Part shown: in pieces, positions 11,371 through 26,395 of the stretch | Layout: each line of letters opens with the position of its first letter | How positions within the stretch are numbered: position 1 is the stretch's first letter | Assembly: GCA_921293015.1 (NCBI GenBank) | Contig: OV121084.1 | Coordinates: 20,340,960-20,404,959 of the forward strand | From: Phorcus lineatus | Taxonomy: Eukaryota > Mollusca > Gastropoda > Trochida > Trochidae | Direction of reading: 5' to 3' | DNA length: 64,000 nucleotides | The notes under the pieces: generated by a model | The model's input: only the letters and a program-made list of their open reading frames with translations | Databases searched by the model: none | What the model was told of the DNA's origin: nothing | Made by a program: the position numbers and the translations under genes

Positions 11371-14179
11371 GGTATAGTTAATATTTGAGTATAATACAAA
11401 TCAGTAAGTTTAGTTTCTATATAACATATCAAGCAGTATCATTTCCAGTATCATTGTCATAATTGGATGTGTGAGTGAATGTGCTAGGTGTGATTGGTTA
11501 AAGATGTGGTTGTACAATACTTTTACCGTGGTTACTCTTTTAATCATTTGTATGTATCAACATTTGCATAAGGTATTTTATTCATCCTGCAGATGGCGTA
11601 GGCTACGGCAGTGGCATTTACGACTGTATGCAGGAGCACGGGTTAAACCCACCTGGTACGATATTTCGATGCTATATTCTCATCAATTCGTATGGCTATG
11701 TTTATCCATCACATCTCAGACGTCATGATTTATTTAATGTAGTGTATGCATATGTATCATTGTAACTAATGCACCACTGAAGGTTATCATTATTATCTAA
11801 TATCTATTTGTAGCTATTTTCATTAACGTTAGATATGGATATGTGTATTTATTCATTATATCATGATTTACTTGAGATAAGCAACTTGAGTATTTACTGT
11901 GTGTCGATGGTATATGTATCTGTTTACCATATTGCTTATTCAGTAATTGTGAGTTTAATTCAAAGTATCATTGTCTTTAACATGTCACGTATAGTATATC
12001 TTGAATGGAAACTTATATTGTTATTTTTACATGTTTCAGGCTAAAACTATTGCGTACCAATGTAATAAAGTCTATGAAGGAATACACCCCCAGTGGCTTT
12101 GTGGTTATTCTTGAGAAAACCCTGCTAGCGCAGCTACATATATTAATAGAAATGACTTTAATTATTGTAGCCTTTGTTTACCTGACAGTGGGATAAGGGA
12201 GATAACTATTGGCAGTTCGTCGTCTCTCGTTACCATGGTTGCGCGTGCCCAGTTCAACTAGAAAAATAAACCTACGGCATGTGACCGTTTTTGGCTTATC
12301 AGTTCAGTGTAAGGACACTTTGCAGGTTGAAGTGATGTGGAAGAATCAAATCAATCTAATATGAAAATAGAATTTGCAAACTTAGTAATCTTATCGAAAT
12401 ATAAGATGAATATAATTTTGTTTTAATTTGCCCTGTCTACAATTTTCTAAGAAAGTTATACATAAAAAGATATTTCCTTATCCATCCAAACCTTTTCAAG
12501 TTTGTTGAATTGTTGAATAACACAAATCATACGTGTTGCAAAATCTGTCCATGTTTGTTTACTATGCTTTTACTATTTAGATCAGAATTTATCAAGAAAC
12601 ATGATATAAATTACACTTAATTGTTGTCAAGTTAATGTTTAGAACCCAAGCGTGTACATATTAACATATGCAAGTATTGTACTACAGGCCTGTGGCCTTT
12701 CAGTACCAGAAATAAATTGAAATCCAAGCATCACGTCTTTTAGAAATATGTGTACCTTCCCGACCACTACGATCTTCAACTCAAAATCTTCTTTCCATAC
12801 CAACATGGAAACTCAAATCTTGTGTGTTCCGCTCGATCCCAACAACAAACAAAATGTCCCGAGACACGTTGTCCTACGAGATCACTCAGTGCCCACTTAA
12901 ATACCTGTGCAAAAGACAAAGACAAATTAAAAATATTCTCGTTCTTCAAAATGGATAATATTGATTGAATCATTCGTCAGTTGAAAGAAGATGTGTTCAC
13001 TAACATGTTCAAACCTCAAATTTATGCTTAAGAATAATAACATTTCTTTTCTCTATCAATTCCTTATTGTGCCAATCATACCGCTTGCTGGATTATGACG
13101 TGTTAACAATCTTATGTCAATTTTATTGTGACATCAATATGTCATAACTGTTATTTTTAACACTCCCTGAAGATATGTGCGAGTTAATATGTTGTATTTG
13201 TTTATAGAAATATGTAACAATTTATATGTAACGTCATATGCCTTCGATTTTTTGGAGTAATAGGTTCTTGATTGTCGACTCCAGCTGTTTAAGAGACGTT
13301 TATTTTCGACAATACATGTGTCTGTTTTCAGGTCTAAGCAACGCCGTTACATGGTAGATTCGTTTCGGGCACGTTCGACCTTTGTGAATTGGGCATGTTT
13401 GGCCCAAACTCTGTCGAGTAAGATTATTGTATTCTTTTGCCAGGATAAAAAGCAAAGGTTTTTAGAAAAATTATTTGGGTATGGTAATGAAACAATTAGT
13501 CCATCAGTCGGGCAATTGAACTACTTTATGTCATTTTTGTTCCTGACCGACTTTGATTAAATTAATTTATGTTTATTATAAAGTCGAAAAAATACCTAAA
13601 CGATTTACATTCGACAGAAAGAAAAAAATAGTGTAGCTTAAAAGAATCCTTCAGCATTGAGTTTTAACTGAAATCCCACATGATGGTTCAAATATATATT
13701 ATAAGAAAAATGGACGTGAAATATAGACAATTTTGCGATGAAGGGAGCCTTAAAGAATTACCAGGAGAGCGGTGAGGGTAGCGGGAAAACCACTGAGAAA
13801 TTCTATTTGTCAGATCAACACTCTAGATGTATATACACAAGATGAAGGCTTCATCTTTCTTTTCATCAGATTATCTTGATAGATAATGGTGTTTTGATGA
13901 AAAAAAAATTCCGACTTGTATTCCATATTCAACATGTTGCATACATATGCCATAAAGGTGTCAGCAATGAGGACATATCTATAAGATAAATTATGTAAGA
14001 TGAAATAAGATTAAATAAATAAATTCTGGTATTTTTTTTGATAATGTTCTGGTATTCTGTTACTGGTGTTTGGTTTTGTCTTATTGATCTCACATTGTCG
14101 TAAAATCGATCTGAAGTTGTTCTGAAAATTTAAGTAATGTCCTTCCGATGTTGACATGAATATTTTTATTGTTCTGAAG
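11371..14179. other. No gene seen
   Basis: AT-rich sequence with frames of up to 85 residues (for example 11,471-11,728 and 13,318-13,560, both plus). None has a recognisable domain or codon pattern. No mobile-element ends were identified. Confidence 0.55.
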
Positions 14180-14890
14180 TTGTTCAGATATTGATATGAG
14201 GTCATGGTGTTGATATGGAAATGTTCATGGTATTAGTAAGATGTCATGGCATTGATATGATGTTTTTAAGATATTTACATTTACGATGATGTTCCGATAG
14301 TGATATAATGTCACGGTCTGGATGTGACGATGTGCAGACAGTGATGTAATGTCATGGTATTGATATGATGTGGTTCAGATATTGATATTATGTCATGATA
14401 ATGATATGACGGTTTGCAGATATTGATATGATTTCATGGCATTGATACGACGATTTGCAAATAGTGATATAATGTCATGGCATTGATACGACGATGCTCA
14501 GATATTGATACAATGTCATGGTATTGATATGACGATGTGCAGGTAGTGATATAATGTCATGGTATTGATATGACGATGTGCAGATAGTGATGTAATGTCA
14601 TGGTATTGATATGACAATGTGCAGATTGTGATGATTTCATTGTAATGATAATACGATGTGCAGATAGTGATATAATGTCATGATATTGATATGACGATGT
14701 GCAGATTGTGATATGATTTCATTGTATTGATAATACGATGTGAGGATAGTGATATGATTTCATGGAATTGATATGACGATGTGCAGATAGTGATATGATT
14801 TCATGGAATTGATATGGCGATGTGCAGATAGTGATATAATGCCATGGTATTGATCTGACGTTCTGATATTGATTTGATATCATTTGTGTT
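14180..14890. repeat. Diverged 41-bp tandem array
   Basis: About 17 imperfect units of roughly 41 bp containing GATGTGCAGATAGTGATATA and ATGTCATGGTATTGATATGA. Units in the centre (14,520-14,700) are most alike; the left end (14,180-14,300) is strongly diverged, as expected for an old array eroding from its edge. Not a CRISPR array: there are no unique spacers of constant length, and the host is eukaryotic. Confidence 0.92.
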
Positions 14891-15920
14891 AATAGGGGTA
14901 GGGTCCACGGTCTAGATCAATTTTCAAAATAACATTCTACTACAAGCCTACTCAATGTTTAAAATCTAATTGGATCTTTTTATTTTACATTTCGGAACAT
15001 TTAAAAATGATTGTAAACAGCATATTTCACCTCATTGACCCATAGCTTTTATTGTCCAGCCGTTCTATCTTTCTAAATAGTTATGAAGAAAAGTTTGTTT
15101 CTCCCCATCTCAAAATCTAAGGGAATTAATTTCAGACCTAATCTGTGAAATCGTACATGGCAGATATCAATCGTGATACACTTGATGTTCAGAAGAGGGG
15201 ACAAAATATTCGCAGCATCACGATATGATCGCATTTTGGTTGTTGATCGTGTTTTAAAATCATTTTGAAACAACTGTTTGAAAAAGATAAAATAGGCGTA
15301 TTATGTGTTATGTATCTACAAAGTAATTAAACAATGAAATCGCATAGGTTTTATTATTATCTTAACGCGAAATAGATACTTGTTTGTGACGATCATAAAT
15401 GTTAGTTACATATTACAGTGAGACAAAGATGAGTACAATAACATCGGTAAATATCAATTAATGATAACATATGGTTTTAGTTGACCAGTGCGACGCTAAT
15501 AGATCTTGAACAGAAAGAAATCAACAGAACAAATGAGACGAAGAGTGAGTACCATATATAAACATATCAGATAATCATACATATAACAAACGTAATACAC
15601 AACACACATTTCATTCAGAACAATACATCACCGTTACTTAAACACAAAAACCCAGTGACATACAGACATGCAAACCTACAGACGTACATACAGACATGCA
15701 TATAGTCACACATACCTACTTCCATGTGCAGGGACAAAGCAAATCCAATATGAAAACATATGATTATAAAAGAGTGTCCTTTAAGTGTTCAGTAACGGCT
15801 TAATTAAGTTCTTCAGAGATAATGTAAGGCTTCATGTTGTATAATTCGAGCAATTTATATCATTATAGAATGCATGGTCAGGGATTCTTATTTGTGGTAG
15901 AGTGCATGTATAATATAAAG
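14891..15920. other. No gene seen
   Basis: AT-rich sequence. A loosely repetitive stretch with CAGACATGCA and ACATACAGAC motifs lies near 15,655-15,715. No supported gene. Confidence 0.55.
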
Positions 15921-17289
15921 ACAGGTGCTTAGAGAAGAGGTAGACAGAGGAACGACAGGTGCTTAGAAAAGAGGAGGTAGACAGAGTAAACACAGGTGCT
16001 TAGAGAAGAGGACGTAGACAGAGTAAACACAGGTGCTTAGAGAAGAGGAGGTAGACAGAGGAACGACAGGTGCTTAGAGAAGAGGAGGTAGACAGGAACG
16101 ACAGGTGCTTAGAGAAGAGGAGGTAGACTGAGTAAACACAGGTGCTTAGAGAAGAGGAGGTAGACTGAGTAAACACAGGTGCTTAGAGAAGAGGAGGTAG
16201 ACTGAGTAAACACAGGTGCTTAGAGAAGAGGAGGTAGACTGAGTAAACACAGGTGCTTAGAGAAGAGGAGGTAGACTGAGTAAACACAGGTGCTTAGAGA
16301 AGAGGAGGTAGACTGAGTAAACACAGGTGCTTAGAGAAGAGGAGGTAGACTGAGTAAACACAGGTGCTTAGAGAAGAGGAGGTAGACTGAGTAAACACAG
16401 GTGCTTAGAGAAGAGGAGGTAGACTGAGTAAACACAGGTGCTTAGAGAAGAGGACGTAGACAGAGTAAACACAGGTGCTTAGAGAAGAGGACGTAGACAG
16501 AGTAAACACAGGTGCTTAGAGAAGAGGACGTAGACAGAGTAAACACAGGTGCTTAGAGAAGAGGAGGTAGACAGAGTAAACACAGGTGCTTAGAGAAGAG
16601 GACGTAGACAGAGTAAACACAGGTGCTTAGAGAAGAGGACGTAGACAGAGTAAACACAGGTGCTTAGAGAAGAGGACGTAGACAGAGTAAACACAGGTGC
16701 TTAGAGAAGAGGACGTAGACAGAGTAAACACAGGTGCTTAGAGAAGAGGACGTAGACAGAGTAAACACAGGTGCTTAGAGAAGAGGACGTAGACAGAGTA
16801 AACACAGGTGCTTAGAGAAGAGGACGTAGACAGAGTAAACACAGGTGCTTAGAGAAGAGGACGTAGACAGAGTAAACACAGGTGCTTAGAGAAGAGGACG
16901 TAGACAGAGTAAACACAGGTGCTTAGAGAAGAGGACGTAGACAGAGTAAACACAGGTGCTTAGAGAAGAGGACGTAGACAGAGTAAACACAGGTGCTTAG
17001 AGAAGAGGAGGTAGACAGAGTGAACGACAGGTGCTTAGAGAAGAGGAGGTAGACAGAGGAACGACAGGTGCTTAGAGAAGAGGAGGTAGACAGAGTAAAC
17101 ACATGTGCTTAGAGAAGAGGAGGTAGACAGAGTAAACACAGGTGCTTAGAGAAGAGGAGGTAGACAGAGTGAACGACAGGTGCTGAGAGAAGAGGACGTA
17201 GACAGAGGAACGACAGGTGCTTAGAGAAGAGGAGGTAGACAGAGGAACGACAGGTGCTTAGAGAAGAGGTAGACAGGAACGACAGGTGA
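15921..17289. repeat. 37-bp minisatellite
   Basis: About 37 head-to-tail units. Each has an invariant part AGGTGCTTAGAGAAGAGG and a variable part. Variants are zoned: the left edge has GAACGACAGG-type units, about 16,100-16,450 has GGTAGACTGAG, about 16,450-17,000 has mainly GACGTAGACAGAG, and the right edge returns to mixed and GAACGAC types. Near-identity inside zones points to recent local duplication. No coding role is evident. Confidence 0.97.
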
Positions 17290-18143
17290 TTCGATCAGTT
17301 AGATGATCGCAATTAAATGTTAATAAAGTTATTTAAGTGACATAAGCGTTCATCGGCCAGTTTTCACTTAATAAACATTGCAAATGTTCATCGTGTTTAT
17401 ATTTTATAAAACAACCATAGAATAACAAAAGACAATTAAATAGCTGTTTAATTCAATGTCTAGAAACTTCAACAAAGTATATCGACCATAGAGAAATTGA
17501 AATAAGTGGGGAATGAATAGCCACAAATGAGGAACAGGTGTAGACAGAAGACGGCAATTGACTCGTTTTACTACACACACGGGGTATCCTAAATCCCTAC
17601 CTCTCCCGTCCCGTCCGCCCCGACCCCCTACTCTGTTTCTTCTTGCTTGTGTCACACGACGCAAATGATGAACACAATCATGTTCCTGTTTAGTGTTTTA
17701 TCTACATTTCCATCAAGAACGTTTTCGTTTTTGAAAATATGTCTTTGAGTTGCAATTTTCATAAGCAGAGAGATGATTATGTCGGTCTGTTTAAGTGAAA
17801 TCAATGTTTTTCAATCTCTGGCGCGTGACTGACTACTCCTGTGCTGGGCGACACTGATATGAAAGGTAGCTCTCCGACCCTCAGAACAGACAGTTCAGTC
17901 TTCGTGAGCAGAAGCATCGCAAAATCCATGTTTTGAAAGGAATATTAATGTTATTCTATAAACGTTTATCTTCATGCGTGACTACACTTCAAACATCCAA
18001 AAGGTTATCTTACAGAAGTTCGGCAAAAGTTGAATGTTTATACCAGTAGCAATCCATGCTTATAATATTGCTATTATCAAAATTCTTTCATGAATGAAGC
18101 CATCGTACAAGAGAGCGAAAGAGAGTATACACGGTATGAATTA
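17290..18143. other. No gene seen
   Basis: Unique-looking sequence between two minisatellites. The 86-residue minus frame at 17,404-17,664 starts in an Arg/Gly-rich stretch produced by a C-rich tract (17,590-17,635) and has no recognisable domain. Confidence 0.5.
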
Positions 18144-20320
18144 AGAGACGTTGTAACACCGTCAACCATAATAGAGAGACGCTGTAACACCGTCAACCAT
18201 AATAGAGAGACGTTGTAACACCGTCAACCATAATAGAGAGACGCTGTAACACCGTCAACCATAATAGAGAGACGTTGTAACACCGTCAACCATAATAGAG
18301 AGACGCTGAAACACCATCGTGAACCATGAGTAGAGAGACGCTGAAACACCATCGTGAACCATGAGTAGAGAGACGCTGAAACACAGTCAACCATGAATAA
18401 AGAGACGCTGTCACAGTGTCGACCATGAATAGAGAGACGTTGAAAGACGGTCAACAATGGATATGAAGACGCCGTGGATAGAGCAACGCTGTAACGCTAT
18501 CAACCATGAATAGAAAAACGCTGTCCCGCCGTCTACAATGGATAGAGAGACGCTGTAAAATTATCAACCATTTATTGAAAGACGATGTCACACTGTCAAC
18601 AATGATTAAAGAGACGCTGTCACACCGTCAACCATGTATAAAGAAAAGCTGTAACAATATCAACCACTGATAGAGAGTCGCTGTCACTCTGTCAATCATG
18701 AATAGAGAGACGCTGTCACACTGTCAATCATGAATAGAGAGACGCTGTCACACTGTCAATCATGAATAGAGAGACGCTGTCATACTGTCAAATATAAATA
18801 GAGAGACGCTGTCACACTGTCAGTCATGAATAGAGAGACGCTGTCATACTGTAAACAATAAATAGAGAGACGCTGTCACACTGTCAATCATGAATAGAGA
18901 AACGCTGTCATACCGTCAACAATAAATAGAGAGACGCTGTCACACTGTCAATCATGAATAGAGAGACGCTGTCATACTGTCAACAATAAAAAGAGAGACG
19001 CTGTCACACTGTCAATCATGAATAGAGAGACGCTGTCATACTGTCAACAATAAAAAGAGAGACGCTGTCACACTGTCAGTCATGAATAGAGAGACGCTGT
19101 CATACTGTCAACAATAAATAGAGAGACGCTGTCACACTGTCAATCATGAATAGAGAGACGCTGTCATACTGTCAACAATAAATAGAGACGCTGTCACACT
19201 GTCAATCATGAATAGAGAGACGCTGTCATACTGTCAACAATAAATAGAGAGACGCTGTCATACTGTCAATCATGAATAGAGAGACGCTGTCATACTGTCA
19301 AATATAAATAGAGAGACGCTGTCACACTGTCAATCATGAATAGAGAGACGCTGTCATACCGTCAACAATAAATAGAGAGACGCTGTCACACTGTCAATCA
19401 TGAATAGAGAGACGCTGTCATACTGTCAAATATAAATAGAGAGACGCTGTCACACTGTCAATCATGAATAGAGAGACGCTGTCATACTGTCAAATATAAA
19501 TAGAGAGACGCTGTCACACTGTCAGTCATGAATAGAGAGACGCTGTCATACTGTCAACAATAAAAAGAGAGACGCTGTCACACTGTCAATCATGAATAGA
19601 GAGACGCTGTCATACTGTCAACAATAAAAAGAGAGACGCTGTCACACTGTCAGTCATGAATAGAGAGACGCTGTCATACTGTCAACAATAAATAGAGAGA
19701 CGCTGTCACACTGTCAATCATGAATAGAGAGACGCTGTCATACTGTCAACAATAAATAGAGACGCTGTCACACTGTCAATCATGAATAGAGAGACGCTGT
19801 CATACTGTCAACAATAAATAGAGAGACGCTGTCATACTGTCAATCATGAATAGAGAGACGCTGTCATACTGTCAACAATAAATAGAGAGACGCTGTCATA
19901 CTGTCAATCATGAATAGAGAGACGCTGTCATACTGTCAACAATAAATAGAGAGACGCTGTCATACTGTCAACAATAAATAGAGAGACCCTGTCACACTGT
20001 CAATCATGAATAGAGAGACGCTGTCATACTGTCAACAATAAATAGAGAGACGCTGTCACACTGTCAATCATGAATAGAGAGACGCTGTCATACTGTCAAC
20101 AATAAATAGAGAGACGCTGTCATACTGTCAACAATAAATAGAGAGACGCTGTCATACTGTCAATCATGAATAGAGAGACGCTGTCATACTGTCAACAATA
20201 AATAGAGAGACGCTGTCACACTGTCAACCACAAATAGAGAGACGCTGACATACTGTCAACCACAAATAGAGAGACGCTGTCATACTGTCAACCACAAATA
20301 GAGAGACCTATCAATCATAA
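18144..20320. repeat. 31/32-bp satellite-like array with higher-order structure
   Basis: About 68 tandem units sharing AGAGAGACGCTGTCA. The left edge (18,144-18,700) has 31-35-bp diverged units (CTGTAACACCGTCAACCATA). From about 18,700 two 32-bp types largely alternate, one with CACACTGTCAATCATGAAT and one with CATACTGTCAACAATAAAT, giving a 64-bp dimer repeat. A unit with a 4-bp shorter junction (AATAAATAGAGACGCTG) occurs at about 19,181 and again at about 19,755. The surrounding stretches match at the same 574-bp offset, showing a block duplication within the array. A lone unit fragment occurs at 28,791. Confidence 0.97.
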
Positions 20321-21107
20321 ATATAAGTCGTAACCGACGACAAACGGATTCAGCTCAGGATGACGATAAATTGTAACAGAAATTCTAATTTGCCAGTACT
20401 TTGAGGTGTAAATCATCTCGCAAAACTTGCATCTTCATCCCTAAAATGCCAAAGATACTTGTTTTCAGTAATAACCGAAAAAAGGGCATAACATTGTGAA
20501 GAAGTCGAAATTCTGAATCCCATTTTCATGTATACTAGTTATATAACTAATATGTATTACCAATTCGTAATATGCTTTGTGTGTACTGTAAATAGGTTTC
20601 AAAATACATTAAGTCATTGGCCTGTTGCATTGTCCTGTTTTCCATCAGTGTCACTTTTGTGAACTTATCAGCAATAAAAACAATTTATTCGAACAACGTA
20701 AGCAAGAACATGAAGAAGTTCATTTTTAGCCTCAGTGGCCGAGTTAAAGAATTAAGTGGAGAGTTACTTCCCTTTTCTATATCAGTTCAAAAGTAGAATT
20801 TAAAAGGTCCGTATCTCCAAAAGGTTCTTTATTCCCTTGTCTATCTAATGAGGTATTAATCAACTACACAAACAGTAGGAAAATTAGCTTTTTTCAGATT
20901 TGCAAACTTTGACCCTCTCTTAATTGTGATTGGAAATGACTGTTCGCGAGCGATTCTATTCTTGATTCTTAAGACTTTATTCATGTGTTACTCTCATACA
21001 AAGATCATGAAATTCAACGGGTAGGTTTTTTAGTTATCTGCCCTAGAAGTTTAAGATTTTTGATAAATTTACTAACTATGAATGGTAACTGTGGAAATTG
21101 TATTGCG
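20321..21107. other. No gene seen
   Basis: AT-rich sequence with no open frame longer than background and no repeat structure recognised. Confidence 0.55.
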
Positions 21108-21230
21108 AATAGACCTTATTCACGCGACGGCATTTTGATAACGAGAACGAGGCTAGGAACGCAAACAAAGCTATCGACATCGCGGCGCAACGTTATTGAC
21201 TACAGCACTGCCTCAGTGCAATAACGATTC
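21108..21230 (+). repeat. Inverted module, left copy
   Basis: Carries AATAGACCTTATTC at 21,108-21,121 and GAGGCTAGGAACGCAA at 21,149-21,164. The same two motifs, inverted and with the same 41-bp spacing, occur at 27,513-27,457. The pair could be the ends of a 6.4-kb composite or two independent copies of a short dispersed repeat. The 79-residue open frame across this stretch is not considered a gene. Confidence 0.7.
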
Positions 21231-21889
21231 CGATGTCATTACACATAGACTAATCACAATTTAGGTTCACAAAGTTAGCACAAGAAGCAGTGGATCATAA
21301 AATCAAATTATTCCAAGTGTTTAATTTATTTCAATGAAGAAAATAGATAATTGTGACATTAGCTTACCGTAACCTTACTGTATGCTATATATTGTGGTCT
21401 TGGGTAACTAAATTTTAAGATAAAATATAAATTTATAAATATGAAATGAATAATTATCCGCACACTCAAATGTCAAATTTAAGTTATTCGATTTCGATCT
21501 ACATTAGCAAAATTGTTTGAATATCAACCTATCATAACGATTGAAGTAGACCCATAAACTCCGTAACGTTCGGACAGTTTTATTGACCAGTAGTGACAGT
21601 AATTATTACCGTGTAAACTCCTGGCTTAAATATTTATAATTTTCAAAATCTCCATATTAATATTTTTGTAATACATTACAACTAATGAGATACTTCTCGC
21701 AAAGTGCGAGGCCGTGATACTTTATCAAAATTTCTGTTTGAAAAAATAATGACACGGGAGAATTCATTTTATTTTACAATCTTCTGAAATCGTGGCCTTT
21801 CAATTGAATACTTTTTTAAATATATTTATTCTCTCATCAGATATACAATTGTAAGTTCAGCATACAAGACATCATAATCGTCGTTCTTA
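21231..21889. other. No gene seen
   Basis: AT-rich sequence upstream of the LINE fragment. It may include 5' parts of that element too decayed to recognise. Confidence 0.4.
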
Positions 21890-22480
21890 ACTAAATCTTT
21901 TGGTTCAGGCTGGTTTTAGAAAAGGATATTCGCCAACAGAACATATTTTCACTTTGTTTCATCTTTCGGAATTAATAAGATGCCGCAAAAAGAAATTATA
22001 TTGCGCATTCATCGATTTCCAAAAAGCGTTTGATACCGTTGGGAGATCAGGACTCTGGCAAAAACTCCTAAAAAATAACATATCTGTGAAATGTTTTAAG
22101 GTTATTTTTAACATGTATCAAAATATGAAATTATGTGTTTGTAACGACGGTAATTATTCTAACTTTTTCTTATGTAAACAAGGTGTCCGTCAAGGTGAAA
22201 ATTTGTCCCCAATTTTATTTTAAATACTTTAAAGACTTATCTTGAAGACTCTCTAGCTGCAGATTCATGTTGTGGTCTACAACTTAAACCTGACGATTTT
22301 CACAACCGTCTAGACTCAATTATTACACTTTTTGCATTGTTATACGTTGATGCTAATGATTTGCAAAATATGTTAGACTCTTTCAGTAGTTACCGCAATA
22401 AATGGAAACTCAAGATCAAAAATCCTTATTTTCGGCGGATCTAAAAGGGAATACAAAAGAATTTTTAAAGTGGGGTTCCC
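21890..22480 (+). pseudogene. LINE reverse transcriptase fragment (palm region)
   Basis: Non-LTR retrotransposon reverse transcriptase. The 107-residue open frame at 21,900-22,223 has the RT signatures QAGFRKGYSPTEHIFTL, FIDFQKAFDTV (motif A with a catalytic Asp) and GVRQGENLSPILF (motif B). After a frame change near 22,220, weaker RT-like sequence continues, with LKPDDFHNRLDSIITL and LYVDAND, the latter in the place of the YxDD box and altered to YVDAN. The coding similarity stops near 22,480, where the LINE gives way to an AT-rich block. The C-terminal part of the same family resumes at about 25,086. Truncated and dead. Clade is not resolved from these blocks alone. Confidence 0.85.
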
Positions 22481-25085
22481 GGGTAAAATCACCTTATTTA
22501 ACTAAGCCAAATTGTACACTGATGTGCATATTTTCATAATATATCCTTCTTGAATTGATTTGACGTCAGGTTTTAACAAGTTTAGATAACTTGATTATGT
22601 AAATAATTTCGATTGAAAAAAGGATAGTAAATTGCCTTCCCGATGAAATCAAGCGGATGTGACGTCAACTGTGGAAAACACACGTGACGTAGCCGCCATA
22701 ACAAATGTAAACAACACCACATATCATAATTAGGTGATCGTGTTCTCGTAGATATTGAAAACTCAGAACGTTTTAGGGTGATGTTTTTTAAGTATAAGTG
22801 CTGTACGAAAATTTAGAAAAAAGGAAAAAGCCTTTTGATGACTTAATTTTACACGTTATCATGGAAACAATTCGTATAATAAATTCGCGGTCTCAAACCA
22901 CTGCTTTACACTGTGTCTACACGGGTAATGCACCCAATTAAAAACACCGGTGATTGACTCCTTGTTATAATTTTCCTTAAATCTTCAAAATAATTTTTTT
23001 CTTCGTCTGTTTACTGTCGAATGTATCAATATCACTTCTTTTTTACAAAATCATATACATAAGATAATTTGTTGTTGATATTAGAATTTTCAAAAGGGTG
23101 AAAAATTACCAGATGACCCCATTTACATTTTAGTCTTTCAACTCTAAATTTCAAAATGATATATACTTTAATTATTTCAACATTTTTTGTAAATGAACTA
23201 TAAAATACAAAGCAAAATAAAGTGAATCAAATAAATTTTATAATTATTTAAACAGAAGTGATTTATAAAATTTAATTTATTCAATCAGATTCAATATCAA
23301 ACATTGCTTAAATTATTCTCCTTAATCAGGAAATTAAATACAATTTTGTGCAAAGCTTGGAAATTATGTCAAGCCAAATAATTCTGTGTGCCAAACTTGA
23401 CTTTCAAAATTAAGTCAATCATCTCAATGCATTTCCCCCCCTTAATTTCGAATAACATAACATTAAGACTGATATACAAAAATATATGGTTTGTTCTATA
23501 TTTGTAATATGAATCTTATCACATGCATTTATAATCTATATTTTATTAATGTGTCAAAATAGTATTCACTTGAGCAATATTTTAATGCTGTGACAGAATG
23601 ATGACAGTTTATGATATTTGGGGTGGAGGGTCTGGAAACAAAAACACTTTTTTGTACACAGAAGATGTCTTTAGATGACTGAACAAAAATTGTATTTTTT
23701 TTATTGAATATGCAATGTCATTAGTTAAATATCTTGGTTATAGACATCAATGCATGACTTTATTCAGCTATTATAGCAGTTTATTTTATTGTATAAGGCA
23801 ATGCAATTTTGTGTGCTGTCAATATGCAAGTAAATAACATCACAAACAAAACACGGTGCTTGAGAATTCTTATTTTTTTATTTGTAAACTTTAAATAATA
23901 ATTTATCTATTTTTATTGCAACACCAGAAAAGAAAGAAAATTTAACTGCACCAATTTTTTGAACATTATTTCACTGTATTTCTTTTGTCAATACATTGTT
24001 TGTTATATCATATATTTTAATAGACTTATTTAAAAAAAATGTTATCCTAATTCCTAGTGAATATATGAAGGGCGATTGATCAGCTTATTTCCAATTCCAA
24101 CAAAGGTAATATGAAAAATGGACGAATGAATGAATGAAGGTTCAGAATATTTGATAATTTTTGTATTTGGTCAGAAGAAAATAAAGACTTGTCATGGATT
24201 TTAAAACATGGACAGCTTACAATAAAAATTCCATATCGAACATCGGCCATGCACAAATAAATCATTTGGCGAAATCAGCAAATATTAATTGAAAAAAATT
24301 GCCAGATTCAACCACCACAAGTCATTATGATTTTACTATGCATTCGTAAAATGTTATCATAATTATAAATTTTATAATAAGTAAAAAGTATGCAGCTGGT
24401 AATTTCATTTTGAATCTGTCCACGATACATTGAATGGTATTTCACACTCGTGTATATTGCTGCGTTGTACGTACGTGCAAGTTGACTTACGTAACGAGCG
24501 GCATTCCGCTAAATCAAACGACAAAAATACAGTAACACAACATATGTTTGTTTAAATCATCATTTGTCCTTACATTGGCAAGGGTATTTGTAAAAATACG
24601 TACGTTACCCGATGTCTTTTCGACCGAAATTAGTACTGTTTTGACGTTCGAGTTCAATGTATGAAGAGACTCACTTCCGGGTTATGTAATGGACATTAAT
24701 TCAACTTAATCGTCATTTTTATTTTATTTCCTTTTTACTATTGCGTCAGAAGTTCATAAGGAGATATCTTGCCAATCTTTATATGAATTGGTCGACTGGT
24801 ATGGCTCCTACAATCCGCGCTATTTCATTGTCTGACAGTGTAAAGATACGACAGAGGCCATCTGTTTTACACAGGTGACGTCACACATTCCATAGGACGA
24901 AATCGAGGTTTTCCCGGTGTTTTCCGTAAAGTAAGATGGCCGACACGTCAAAACAGCGACGTCAACGGTAGAGTTTTCAATTTCTTTTACGATTTGCTGA
25001 AAACATCCTTCATCCGAATAGCTAAGGTATTTGTGATATTGATGCCTTTTAACTAATGAATGTGTTTTTCACGTCTATCAGATGT
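22481..25085. other. AT-rich 2.6-kb block between two LINE pieces
   Basis: Non-coding, very AT-rich sequence separating the palm and C-terminal pieces of one LINE family. The edges carry TTCCCGGGT (about 22,477) and ACCCGGGA (about 25,132), a short inverted pair. Both margins also carry GTGACGTCA-like motifs (22,658 and 24,876) and GCCGCCAT/GGCCGACA-type stretches. It may be a non-autonomous DNA element inserted in the LINE, but no clear target-site duplication was found and no gene is present. Confidence 0.4.

Positions 25086-26395
<1,310 letters not shown>

Noticed and set aside
12750-12968. 72-residue frame with spaced Cys residues as a zinc-finger protein
   Set aside because: Cys spacing does not fit a known finger, the opposite strand is equally open, and no splice context was found.
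18144-20320. CRISPR-like appearance of regularly repeated units
   Set aside because: Units are contiguous tandem repeats without unique spacers, no cas genes are nearby, and the window is eukaryotic.
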